DNA from: Fibrobacter sp.
Lineage (GTDB): Bacteria; Fibrobacterota; Fibrobacteria; Fibrobacterales; Fibrobacteraceae
Direction: 5' to 3'
Length of the DNA: 14,615 nt
NCBI GenBank assembly: GCA_012515825.1
Contig: JAAYXQ010000241.1
Span: 1 to 14,615, forward strand
Shown piece by piece: positions 7,121-14,365 of this stretch. The notes under the pieces are model-generated. The model searched no databases. It saw nothing but the letters and a program-made list of their open reading frames with translations, and had not been told where the DNA came from. The position numbers and the translations under genes are program-made. Positions within the stretch are counted from its first letter, which is position 1. Every line of letters begins with the position of its first letter.

Positions 7121-7992
7121 TATATTATCTTAGAGATCTCCCCAAAATATTGGAAAATATAGAAGAAAGACAAAATCACATCAAAAACAACAATATACAA
7201 GAAAGAATAAATCACTGAACGTGAAGTTGCTTTAGGAACTTGACGAACATCTTTACGAATAGCTAAACCTTGGTAGCTTGCATTTGTGATGATAATGCAT
7301 GCAAAAAGCACAGGTTTAACGATTACTAAAATAAAATCGGTTATTGTTAAAGATTGCAGAATGGCCGTAGAAAGGTAAGACCAACTAATTTGCACATTTA
7401 ACATGTCACCAGCAAAATAAATCAATACTTTTGCCGTTAAAAAGCCCGCACAAATTCCACTAAAGCTAAATAAGATCGTCATGATCAAAACAGCAAAAAT
7501 ACCACCAATCAACGCTGGCATCACTAAATAGCGAATGGGATCCACTCCCATTGTCGCTAAAGAATCTACTTCAGAATTAATGGCCATACTACCAATATAC
7601 GTGGTTAATGCAGAACCGCTTCGACCTGCAATTAAGAACGCTGTGAAAATGGGGCCTAGTTCTCTAATAATCACAATCACCATCAAATTTCCAACCACAT
7701 CTGAAAAGCCCACTTTATTCATCATTGTAATGACTTCAATGATAATCACCGTTCCAAAAAGAGTGGCCACAACAAAAAGGACAGGAAAAATTTCTATTCC
7801 CGTGAAGAAAATCTGATTAATTATATTTTTTGAATCTGTTTTAAAATTTCTATTTCTTGAAAAAATAGAAGCTACTGTTTTGATAAATAGAGTGAACTGT
7901 TGACCAAAAGTTGTGGATAAAAAAACAACCCCTAGCCAGCAAAAAAAACGGCCTGGAAGAGTTAATTTTTTATAAACAACATAATTTTTCAT
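7120..7992 (-). CDS. mlaE: MlaE-type ABC transporter permease
   Basis: This is the integral inner-membrane subunit of the MCE lipid transporter. It has 290 residues with several long hydrophobic segments, for example GIEIFPVLFVVATLFGTVIII, LIGGIFAVLIMTILFSFSGI and SFLYIVVFDVILSFFYIF. The most conserved MlaE block is present: VIIRELGPIFTAFLIAGRSGSA, then the EQIDAL-like segment here reading NSEVDSLATMGVDPIRYLVMP. There is no N-terminal STAS domain as in fused versions, and no separate MlaB-like STAS gene is seen in this window. It starts one base after the engB stop and overlaps mlaF by one base, so expression is probably coupled to both. Confidence 0.92.
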   Translation of the reverse strand: MKNYVVYKKLTLPGRFFCWLGVVFLSTTFGQQFTLFIKTVASIFSRNRNFKTDSKNIINQIFFTGIEIFPVLFVVATLFGTVIIIEVITMMNKVGFSDVVGNLMVIVIIRELGPIFTAFLIAGRSGSALTTYIGSMAINSEVDSLATMGVDPIRYLVMPALIGGIFAVLIMTILFSFSGICAGFLTAKVLIYFAGDMLNVQISWSYLSTAILQSLTITDFILVIVKPVLFACIIITNASYQGLAIRKDVRQVPKATSRSVIYSFLYIVVFDVILSFFYIFQYFGEISKII

Positions 7993-7993
7993 T

Positions 7994-8602
7994 TCATTCT
8001 CGAATCACATTCAACAATTCAAACCAAAGAGCAGAAAGACCTACTTTAGAGACGCTACTTACAGTAATCGGAGGGACAGCTAACCCAAATTTTTCTTGTA
8101 TTACCTTTTTATTCTTGTTGAACTCCGACTGATTGACCTTATCTCGCTTACTTGCAACGATCAAAACAGGAACCCCCGTTTTTCTCAATTCTTCTACAGT
8201 CAATATATCAATCGCTGTTCCAGCATGTCGAATATCCACCAAATAAACTACTCCTCGCAAATCTTCAGCTTTTTCAACATATTCACGGATTGAATCAGCC
8301 ATAAGATCTCTTTGCTTAATACTGACTTTCGCATACCCTACACCTGGTAAATCTACAAGAAAAAAAGCACCATTGACCTTAAAAAAATTTATTTCTCTTG
8401 TTTTTCCTGGAATAGCGCTCGTTTTTACCAAGTTTTTTTCACCCATTAAGGCGTTTAACAAAGAGGACTTTCCCACATTGGAACGACCCAAGAAAGCAAT
8501 CTGAGGTAATCGTTCTTCTGGCAAATCTTTTAAATCAACAGCACTCTTAACAAATTCGGCAGATAAAATTTGAAAATCACCTACAATTTTTACTTCACTC
8601 AA
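7994..8602 (-). CDS. engB: Ribosome-biogenesis GTPase EngB/YsxC/YihA
   Basis: This small essential-type GTPase assists assembly of the large ribosomal subunit. G1 is GRSNVGKS at residues 39-46, the G2 Thr is in IPGKTREINFF (T68), G3 is DLPGVG at 84-89 followed by YA, and G4 reads SKRDK within VASKRDKVNQSE. The G1 and G3 wording is diagnostic for EngB. The length of 202 residues is normal. No ATG is available before the G1 motif. The start is TTG at 8602, with a GGAGG ribosome-binding site 8 bases upstream, and it overlaps the recR stop as TTGA. Homology to the expected N-terminus (LSAEFVKSA, LPQIAFLGRSN) supports translation from there. Confidence 0.95.
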   Translation of the reverse strand: MSEVKIVGDFQILSAEFVKSAVDLKDLPEERLPQIAFLGRSNVGKSSLLNALMGEKNLVKTSAIPGKTREINFFKVNGAFFLVDLPGVGYAKVSIKQRDLMADSIREYVEKAEDLRGVVYLVDIRHAGTAIDILTVEELRKTGVPVLIVASKRDKVNQSEFNKNKKVIQEKFGLAVPPITVSSVSKVGLSALWFELLNVIRE

Positions 8603-9192
8603 AAGATCACCCTCCCCTCAAAAGCTCTTAACATGGTAATTTCATCTACAAACTCAAGATCACTTCCCATTGGAATTCCACGAGCTAATCTAGAGCGTTT
8701 GACAGAGGCACCTTCTAATAGACGATCAATCAAAAGAGCCGTACTTTCACCTTCTGGGCTTGAACCTAAACCTAATATGACTTCCTGAATTCCTTCGGTT
8801 TTTACTCGTTCAATTAATAAAGGGATATGTAATGCTTCTGGCCCTACTCCATCCAAAGGAGAAAGGACTCCGCCTAAAACAAAATATAAACCCTGATAAA
8901 CACCTGATCTTTCAAAAGGCAATATATCAGAGGATTTTTCTACGACGCAGATTGTTTTTGCATTGCTTCGATCGCGACAAATAGAACAAATCTCATCTTC
9001 TGTAAAAACATAACAACGACTACAAGGTTTGACATGATCTGCCGCTTTTAAAATACTCTCAGAAAAACGAACAGCTTGCTCGCGTGGACGAGACAAAATA
9101 TGATAAGCTAAACGACGAGCTGTTTTATTTCCAATCCCTGGCAGGCTCGAGAATTCAGCAATCAATTCTTCTAAACTAGGAGGTTCAATCAT
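8599..9192 (-). CDS. recR: Recombination mediator RecR
   Basis: RecR clamps onto DNA and, with RecO/RecF, helps load RecA at gaps. Domains run in order: a helix-hairpin-helix near residues 16-33 (SLPGIGNKTARRLAYHIL), a C4 zinc finger with Cys57, 60, 69 and 72, a Toprim domain starting near residue 80 (ICVVEKSSDI, with E85 as the Toprim Glu) and containing LGSSPEGESTALLIDRLL, and a C-terminal segment with RLARGIPMGSDLEFVDEITM. The usual NPTVEGEATA motif is changed to SSPEGESTA, a mild deviation. The length of 197 residues is normal. The start overlaps the upstream EAL-HDOD stop by 8 bases and the stop overlaps engB. dnaX, the frequent neighbour of recR, is absent here. Confidence 0.96.
   Translation of the reverse strand: MIEPPSLEELIAEFSSLPGIGNKTARRLAYHILSRPREQAVRFSESILKAADHVKPCSRCYVFTEDEICSICRDRSNAKTICVVEKSSDILPFERSGVYQGLYFVLGGVLSPLDGVGPEALHIPLLIERVKTEGIQEVILGLGSSPEGESTALLIDRLLEGASVKRSRLARGIPMGSDLEFVDEITMLRAFEGRVIF
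8611..8615 (-). promoter_or_regulatory. Shine-Dalgarno supporting the TTG start of engB
   Basis: On the - strand GGAGG, inside a longer G-rich run, precedes the TTG at 8602 by 8 bases and lies in the last codons of recR. Since no ATG or GTG in frame fits the EngB N-terminus, this site decides the start and makes recR-engB coupling by TTGA overlap likely. Confidence 0.7.
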
Positions 9193-10414
9193 CCATTATC
9201 CATATATAAGCATCATGTATACACTGTGTTAAAACTTCCGAAGACAAACCCAATTCTTCTGAACAAATACGTATTTCTCTATGTAAATCTAATTCAACAG
9301 CATCTGCTAAGCGCAATAATAAACCTAAACGTCCTTTTTTTAATAAAAGAGCCTCTTGAATATCCTTATCCACTGAAAGAGAAGGTAAAATATTTTGGAA
9401 AGGCATTTTAAATAATGCATCCATACGGCTCATTAATCCGACAATAAAAGCCTTAGCAGCTAAATCCCCTTCTGGATCAATCGCTTTACCTAAATTTTCA
9501 AGGAATCGAGCCCGATGCGAAGCATTCTGAAATAACGGTGATGATTGCGGGGAATCCCCCATTTCTGGGCGACTATAAAGCAATAAAAGCAACCAATGAT
9601 TCAGATGTTTAATACCAATCTGTATCAATGCTTCCCGTATAGAAACTAAAGGCTTTTTAAAAGAATCTCTTGCATTTATGTAACTCAATAATTTATGAAT
9701 AAGCTCTGGGTATTTTTCAAATGCACAAGAAATGTCATCGAGGTTTTGTTCAGATCTTAGTTTTTGTAATAAATCCAAAATGGCTGAAGTTGTGGAATCC
9801 ATCTTTCGACTGGTCACTAATTCTGGCTTTGCAAAAAAGAATCCTTGAAAAAAGTCATACCCTTCTTTGAGGCACTCGTTAAAATCATTTTCCGTTTCCA
9901 CTTTTTCTGCCAAAACATAAATCCCTCTGGACTTAAAGTAAGAGGCCGCTAAAGCTCTATTTTTAGGAGTATTATCCACAAGATCCATTTTCACATAAGA
10001 AATATAAGGGAAGATTGGAGCCCACTCATCTATCGTCTCGGGCGTGTAAATAAAATCATCTAAGGCCAATTGAAAACCTTTTTTGTGATATTGTTCTACA
10101 GCTCGAATAACAGCCTCATCTGGTTTCACCGTCTCTAAAATTTCAAGTACAAAACGATCAGGATTCAACAGACAAAATAAATTATCTAAAAGCATTTCCC
10201 TGCTACAATTCACAAATGCTTTATGATTTCCAATTAACTTAGACAGCCCAATATTATTTAAAACATTTTCAAGAACTTGAGCTGTAGCCTGTACACCATT
10301 ATGAATTACGGCTGATTCACTGATAGGAGAATCTCTAAACAATAATTCATACGCAAATATTTTTCCATCTCTATTTAAAATAGGTTGTCGCGCAAGATAT
10401 GCTAAAGTTTCCAT
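9185..10414 (-). CDS. EAL-HDOD two-domain signalling protein (YuxH/CdgJ-like)
   Basis: Residues 1 to about 205 form an EAL-type c-di-GMP phosphodiesterase domain. Residues about 210-409 form an HDOD domain (ISCAFEKYPELIHKLLSYIN, IREALIQIGIKHLNHWLLLLLYS). By position, the EAL catalytic set looks retained: E23 in YELLFR, N69 in FVNCS, E91 in LEILE, D119-D120, K142 in VKMD, E170 and E173 in AEKVE, and Q190 in FFQGFFFAKP. However, the glycine loop after the Asp pair reads DDFIYT instead of DDFGTG, as I remember for YuxH-type proteins. Activity is therefore uncertain: it may hydrolyse or merely bind c-di-GMP. It has no membrane segment or signal peptide. It lies 9 bases after hisG and overlaps recR by 8 bases. 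Confidence 0.88.
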   Translation of the reverse strand: METLAYLARQPILNRDGKIFAYELLFRDSPISESAVIHNGVQATAQVLENVLNNIGLSKLIGNHKAFVNCSREMLLDNLFCLLNPDRFVLEILETVKPDEAVIRAVEQYHKKGFQLALDDFIYTPETIDEWAPIFPYISYVKMDLVDNTPKNRALAASYFKSRGIYVLAEKVETENDFNECLKEGYDFFQGFFFAKPELVTSRKMDSTTSAILDLLQKLRSEQNLDDISCAFEKYPELIHKLLSYINARDSFKKPLVSIREALIQIGIKHLNHWLLLLLYSRPEMGDSPQSSPLFQNASHRARFLENLGKAIDPEGDLAAKAFIVGLMSRMDALFKMPFQNILPSLSVDKDIQEALLLKKGRLGLLLRLADAVELDLHREIRICSEELGLSSEVLTQCIHDAYIWIMDD

Positions 10415-10423
10415 ATAGATCTT

Positions 10424-11263
10424 TTATATGCGAGCCGATTTAATTCCAAACAATAAAACGCTACGACATCCCATGTCCCATAATTTATCCATAATTTGGT
10501 TCGCGTCATCTTGCTTCACCATTGCTTTCACGGCATACCAATCTTTACCATGCAGCTTAGAGATGGTAGGAGCATCTAGCCCTGGAGTAATGTCACAGGC
10601 CATTGAAAGAAGTTCTGCAGGTACATTATACTCTATCATCATATAGGACTGAGCAACAAGCTTGCCTTCAATACGACGAATCAGAGTGTGAACTTCTGTT
10701 TCATATTGTTTTTCTGGGTGACAAAATAAAGCCGCATTACTTCTAAAAAGAGGTTCGCCTAGAATACGTAGTCCGGCTTGTTTTAATGTAGTTCCTGTTT
10801 CTACTACATCCACAACAGCATCTGCCACGCCCAAACTCACTGAAATTTCAACAGCCCCTTCTAATTCGATCACATTCATTTTCTTTTTATAAAAATGATT
10901 TACAATACCAGGGAAACTCGTTGCAATGTTACTGTCTTTTAATTCGTCCAGATTTTGTATTTGACTTTCATTTGGTACGGCGGCACAAAGTTTTGAAGCT
11001 CCATAAGGAAGATCTAAGACTTTGACTGCAGGGCTATTTGCCTCTGCATTAAAATCAATCCCTGTAATGCCAGCATCGATAATGCCTCGACCGACATACA
11101 TAGGAATATCGCTTGGACGCAAAAAGAAAAATTCAATACCATTCTGAGTGTCTATTGACGTTAAGGTTTTATATGGCTTATTTGCCTTATAACCACAGGC
11201 TTTTAGAAGTTCCTGAGTGGGTTCAAAAAGCATTCCTTTATTAGGAAGAGCAACTTTAATCAT
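10424..11263 (-). CDS. hisG: ATP phosphoribosyltransferase, long form with regulatory domain
   Basis: HisG joins ATP and PRPP to give phosphoribosyl-ATP, the committed and feedback-regulated step of histidine synthesis. The N-terminal catalytic part starts IKVALPNKGMLFEPT and contains FLRPSDIPMYVGRGIIDAGITGIDF. The PRPP-binding region reads GAVEISVSLGVADAVVDVVETGTTL. At 279 residues it carries the C-terminal ACT-like HisG_C domain (from about residue 203: MMIEYNVPAELL, TPGLDAPTISKL, WYAVKAMV), so it is the long form, which does not need HisZ and is inhibited by histidine binding in that domain. Its ATG overlaps the hisE stop as ATGA. No other his genes are in the window, so the pathway is split across the genome. 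Confidence 0.96.
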   Translation of the reverse strand: MIKVALPNKGMLFEPTQELLKACGYKANKPYKTLTSIDTQNGIEFFFLRPSDIPMYVGRGIIDAGITGIDFNAEANSPAVKVLDLPYGASKLCAAVPNESQIQNLDELKDSNIATSFPGIVNHFYKKKMNVIELEGAVEISVSLGVADAVVDVVETGTTLKQAGLRILGEPLFRSNAALFCHPEKQYETEVHTLIRRIEGKLVAQSYMMIEYNVPAELLSMACDITPGLDAPTISKLHGKDWYAVKAMVKQDDANQIMDKLWDMGCRSVLLFGIKSARI

Positions 11264-11520
11264 AATTTTTTATAAACCTCTTCAAGAGTTAATCCTTTTT
11301 CTGCCATCATCACAGCCACATAGTATAACACTTGTGATAATTCTAAAGCTTGATCGTCTCTAGTTTCATAACGAGCAGCCATCCAAGATTCTGCTGCTTC
11401 TTCCACTAATTTTTTCCCGATCGCATGAGGGCCTTTACGAAATAATTCAGTCGTCCCTTTTCCTTCTGGCATTTCCTCTTTGCGACGACAAGCGAGCGCG
11501 TACATTTCTTCAAAAGTCAT
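11260..11520 (-). CDS. hisE: Phosphoribosyl-ATP pyrophosphatase (monofunctional)
   Basis: HisE hydrolyses phosphoribosyl-ATP to phosphoribosyl-AMP, the second histidine step, directly after HisG. The all-alpha MazG-like fold is recognisable from GTTELFRKGPHAIGKKLVEEAAE, where the GEE/VEEA-E pattern carries the metal-binding acids, and DDQALELSQVLYYVAVMMAEKGLTLEEV. The length of 86 residues fits a stand-alone HisE, not a HisIE fusion. The ATG at 11520 is preceded by AGAGGA with a 5-base spacer. It is the first gene of the long - strand series, with a candidate promoter 29 to 57 bases upstream. Confidence 0.92.
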   Translation of the reverse strand: MTFEEMYALACRRKEEMPEGKGTTELFRKGPHAIGKKLVEEAAESWMAARYETRDDQALELSQVLYYVAVMMAEKGLTLEEVYKKL

Positions 11521-11548
11521 AAGAATCCTCTATGTTTTTTCACTTTAC

Positions 11549-11577
11549 AATATAGAAAATGCGCTTATTTCGCTAAA
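11549..11577 (-). promoter_or_regulatory. Candidate promoter for the hisE-hisG-...-mla operon
   Basis: On the - strand, TTTAGC (11572-11577) and TATATT (11549-11554) are spaced by exactly 17 bases. The -10 box matches 5 of 6 consensus positions; the -35 box is weak (3 of 6). Transcription from about 11542 would give a short leader ending in the hisE ribosome-binding site. The 159-base gap 11521-11679 is the only sizeable break between trmB-like and engB, which fits a promoter here. I found no convincing terminator for the upstream gene and no histidine-rich leader peptide in the gap. Confidence 0.4.
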
Positions 11578-11679
11578 CATAAAAGATTCTTACCCCATAT
11601 AAAATGAGTCGTTTTCATTCTCTTTTTTCTTGAATGCATTAGCTCAGCTCTAAAATGATTACAAGCTTAGCGTTTTTAG

Positions 11680-12360
11680 TTAGTCTCTGACTATTCTTAC
11701 ACGAAATAACGTTTGACCATTTTCGAAATACTTACGTTCAAAAGCCGTTTCAGGGACACTCGGCACCCACTCTTCTAAAAGCGGAGTCCATTTCATTTGT
11801 AAGTATTGAAAACCAATTCGAGAAGCCTCTAAAAACTCTTCGGCATAAATTTTCCAATTCGTTCGAAGCTCCATGTTTGGGCACAACTGGAGTAACGTAG
11901 GAAAAATAGGATGACCATGGAATCTACGCCCAGCCTGCGATTCTTTTGGCCAAGGATTTGGATAATATAAAGCATGAAAGAAAACGTTTAACTCTGCCTC
12001 TAAAGCCAAACGCCAAAAGTCAATTAATTCTGCTTGTATATAAAAAACATTTTTGGGTTGACTATTTTTTTGAGCTTTGGTTAAACGTATTTGAGACTTA
12101 TCAATACCTATCACGGGGTGATCTGGATACTTTGCAGCAAGCACTAAAGTACTTTCTCCGCAGCCACAACCAGAATCTAAAACTACTGGCTTTTCAAAAG
12201 TGCGAATAAAATCTTGAGCCTGATTAAATGCTTTTATAGTATGAGAGGCATAAGGCCTTTGATAAGTTGTTTTTAAATACCTCAAAACCTTTTTTTCTAA
12301 ATCAGAGAAAATTTCCGTTTGGTTGGAAACGACTCGCCTTACCTTATTCTCACTTGACAT
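11680..12360 (-). CDS. TrmB-like SAM-dependent methyltransferase (COG0220 type, non-canonical)
   Basis: This is a Rossmann methyltransferase related to tRNA (guanine46-N7)-methyltransferase. Motif I is LDSGCGCGESTLVLA at residues 61-75, followed by the acidic strand end VIGIDKSQIRL. The active-site region reads YPNPWPK (133-139) and RRFHGHP (145-151), and the C-terminus has TAFERKYFENGQ, as in TrmB. Canonical TrmB has a DPWPK-x-RH-x-RR motif; the NPWPK...RR-HGHP version matches, from memory, a proteobacterial TrmB-like subgroup whose substrate I do not know. A canonical trmB may exist elsewhere in the genome. The length of 226 residues is typical. The ATG at 12360 is preferred over a TTG one codon upstream; no strong ribosome-binding site is seen. 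It lies 3 bases after the lipoprotein gene, so it is probably cotranscribed and coupled. Confidence 0.75.
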   Translation of the reverse strand: MSSENKVRRVVSNQTEIFSDLEKKVLRYLKTTYQRPYASHTIKAFNQAQDFIRTFEKPVVLDSGCGCGESTLVLAAKYPDHPVIGIDKSQIRLTKAQKNSQPKNVFYIQAELIDFWRLALEAELNVFFHALYYPNPWPKESQAGRRFHGHPIFPTLLQLCPNMELRTNWKIYAEEFLEASRIGFQYLQMKWTPLLEEWVPSVPETAFERKYFENGQTLFRVRIVRD

Positions 12361-12363
12361 CAA

Positions 12364-13506
12364 TTAAAACCAAAGGTCTTCTTTAGAAAGTCCTATTAAT
12401 TCTACGTCATCTAAAGCAAAATCAGATGATGAAGTGAATACCCAAGAAACAACACGTATTCCCTTTAGTAAAGCTGGATTTGAAGTAAAGTCATTTACAG
12501 AGAAAGCAAATCGCGTCCATTCTGAAGGCAAATCAAACCTTTGTTCAGGCCATGGCGTTACTACAGACGAATCTTCTTCAACACCAATAAGTTGGAAGAA
12601 CACAGTCCCAGAACCTTTGGCCTTAAAAGCAACAGAATCTAATCCCGTCAAATCATATACAGAGGAGTTCCCTCCGATTTGGATTCCGAAATTGACCCAA
12701 GGAACAGAGACCGTCTCTGGCACAGTCACATTAAAAGCAATATACTGAGACTCTTCTTTTACTAAAGGATAACCCACTAATAATGAGTCCACAAATAAAA
12801 CATCTACTTCTTCATGAGCACTTAAAAACCACCAGCCAGTAGAATCACCTACATATGGTGCAAAACGATGTTGGGTATTCATATCTTCAAAATCTTCTAG
12901 CAATAAACGGTCTGTTTCTTGCACAAAAGAAGAAGGCTCAATTGAATCTCCAGGCAATAAAACGGCATAAGAATAGTAAGGAGTCGACTCACTTCCTTGA
13001 GAAAAGACTAAAGAAGCACTCCCCGATGGAAGAGAATCTAAAGAGAAAAGACCATTGGCATCCACTGGGGCGCGGTGACGCATTCCTTGAACCGTTACAA
13101 AGCCTGCCGAAGCAAAGCCAACAGAACCTTGTATTTTTGAGAAGCTTCTTAAAGTATCGATACCTCGATCAAAAGAAAGACTATCATAAACCACTGCATT
13201 AAATTGAAGAGCTCCTGAAGGGTCCGAGACTTCTACGGTATAAGAGCCAACGGCTAAATCTTGAACAGAAAAGCGACCTTCGCTATCTGTCACAGTAGTC
13301 TTCAAGGTTTGTTCCTCTGTAGAGAGAATAGAACTCGAAGGCATAATAAACACACGTGCAGCAACCGCTGGTGTTTTATTTCCTCTTAAGATTTGAGCGG
13401 TGATTGCATTGCCTGCTTCGGTCCCTGATGGACCACCTCCAGCCACCTCTGAATGGCATCCTAAAATAAAAACAAGTAAGCTTCCCAATAAAAAGAGATT
13501 CCGCAT
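12364..13506 (-). CDS. Surface lipoprotein with carboxypeptidase-regulatory-like and jelly-roll domains
   Basis: The N-terminus is a lipoprotein signal ending in the lipobox ILGC (Cys17 from the ATG at 13506). The +2 residue is His, not Asp, so by the E. coli rule it would go to the outer membrane. After a Gly/Ser linker, residues about 30-112 form a CarboxypepD_reg-like beta domain (AGNAITAQILRG, TVTDSEGRFSVQDLAVGSYTVEV). A second shorter module follows near 122-168 (IQGSVGF, DANGLFSLDSLPSGSASLVF). Residues about 198-375 look like a CBM11/CIA30-type jelly roll: it begins LLLEDFEDM, has YDLTGLDSVAFKAKGSG and WTRFAFSVNDF, and ends FALDDVELIG. The ligand is unknown; polysaccharide or glycan binding is an inference from fold type. 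Its start overlaps the upstream TIGR02147 stop by one base (TGATG). Confidence 0.82.
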   Translation of the reverse strand: MRNLFLLGSLLVFILGCHSEVAGGGPSGTEAGNAITAQILRGNKTPAVAARVFIMPSSSILSTEEQTLKTTVTDSEGRFSVQDLAVGSYTVEVSDPSGALQFNAVVYDSLSFDRGIDTLRSFSKIQGSVGFASAGFVTVQGMRHRAPVDANGLFSLDSLPSGSASLVFSQGSESTPYYSYAVLLPGDSIEPSSFVQETDRLLLEDFEDMNTQHRFAPYVGDSTGWWFLSAHEEVDVLFVDSLLVGYPLVKEESQYIAFNVTVPETVSVPWVNFGIQIGGNSSVYDLTGLDSVAFKAKGSGTVFFQLIGVEEDSSVVTPWPEQRFDLPSEWTRFAFSVNDFTSNPALLKGIRVVSWVFTSSSDFALDDVELIGLSKEDLWF

Positions 13507-14357
13507 CAAGAAACCTCCTTAGGATCTGAAGACGCTGGATTTTCTATCACATCTGATAAGGGAAACATAGAAACATTTAATGCATAAACCCTGTTTGCAT
13601 TTTCCGATCTTTTGGCAAATTGAAGTAATCCACGCCTAAAATCTTCAATACGCTGTTTAAATTCAGGAATATCTGCTTCATCAACAGTAAAAACAATCGA
13701 AGAGACATCTCTTTCTGCAACAGAATGACGATCTAAAGACTCTTGAGCAAGCTCTAAGGTACGCCTATGAAAATCACGAACGGCACGACTTTTTACTTCT
13801 CCACCCGTAGTCACGATTTGTTGGGTAATATTCCAACCTCCATGTCCATCGGGCTCAATTAATTTTAATTGTTTTAATACCTCAAGAGCATTATGTGCAT
13901 CTTTCTGAGAAATCGGAGGATTCAAATGGTTGGCAAGAACCGTTAAATCAGAGGTGTCTTGACTGATCCCCACTAGAGCCCTAAGCGCCGTACAAGCCCA
14001 ATTGCCAAAATACATAAATTCTGGACTTGTTAAAACGCGAGCTTCCATTTCTCGGAGTTCCATTAAGCGGCAATAAAGTTCAGATAAAGAAGCTTTAGCT
14101 TTTGTTTTACAAAATCGATATAAGATTCTAAAATATTCAGCTCGCCGATCATCAAACGAACACAAACGAATAAAAGCAGGTAAAGCCTCTTCGTTTAAAT
14201 GCCCTTCTTTTTGAAAAACACGAACTAGCCAAGCAGGGTCAACTCCTGTTTTTTGCCCTAAATACCGATAAGAAGTAAAACGGTTTTCCTTTTTACTTTC
14301 TATAAACCAATCTCTTAAGAATTCTCGGTATTCTAAATAATCTAGGATATCTGGCAT
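13506..14357 (-). CDS. TIGR02147 / DUF4423 family protein
   Basis: This cytoplasmic protein of 283 residues belongs to the family first defined as a Fibrobacter succinogenes paralogous family. It opens with the typical YLEYREFLRDWFIESKKENRFTSYRYLGQKTG, followed by a helical repressor-like segment (WLVRVFQKEGHLNEEALPAFIRLCSFDDRRAEYFRILYRF). The family core follows with PPISQKDAHNALEVLKQLKLI, a winged-helix-like stretch, then AVRDFHRRTLELAQESLD and ERDVSSIVF, and the terminal VYALNVSMFPLSDV, which is the conserved C-terminal FPLS signature. Domain content suggests a DNA-binding regulator, but biochemical function is not established to my knowledge. The ATG lacks a ribosome-binding site and lies just after a TATAAT box, so the mRNA may be leaderless. 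It is followed with a one-base overlap by a surface lipoprotein gene, a pairing I recall as common for this family. Confidence 0.88.
   Translation of the reverse strand: MPDILDYLEYREFLRDWFIESKKENRFTSYRYLGQKTGVDPAWLVRVFQKEGHLNEEALPAFIRLCSFDDRRAEYFRILYRFCKTKAKASLSELYCRLMELREMEARVLTSPEFMYFGNWACTALRALVGISQDTSDLTVLANHLNPPISQKDAHNALEVLKQLKLIEPDGHGGWNITQQIVTTGGEVKSRAVRDFHRRTLELAQESLDRHSVAERDVSSIVFTVDEADIPEFKQRIEDFRRGLLQFAKRSENANRVYALNVSMFPLSDVIENPASSDPKEVS
13514..13520 (-). promoter_or_regulatory. Near-perfect Shine-Dalgarno for the lipoprotein gene
   Basis: AAGGAGG on the - strand lies inside the last codons of the TIGR02147 gene, 7 bases before the ATG at 13506 and 4 bases before an in-frame TTG at 13509. 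The spacing favours the ATG. Such a strong site inside an overlapping junction suggests the lipoprotein is translated at higher levels than its upstream partner. Confidence 0.75.
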
Positions 14358-14365
14358 ACTAATAA

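Noticed and set aside
11521..11679. A histidine leader peptide or attenuator before hisE
   Set aside because: A - strand frame of 24 codons (MHSRKKRMKTTHFIWGKNLL...) ends before hisE, but it has only two scattered His codons, no good ribosome-binding site and no terminator hairpin with a T run after it.
12855..13202. A 115-codon + strand open frame inside the lipoprotein gene
   Set aside because: The - strand frame has a lipobox, domain motifs and a strong ribosome-binding site; the + frame has no recognisable features and is treated as a shadow.
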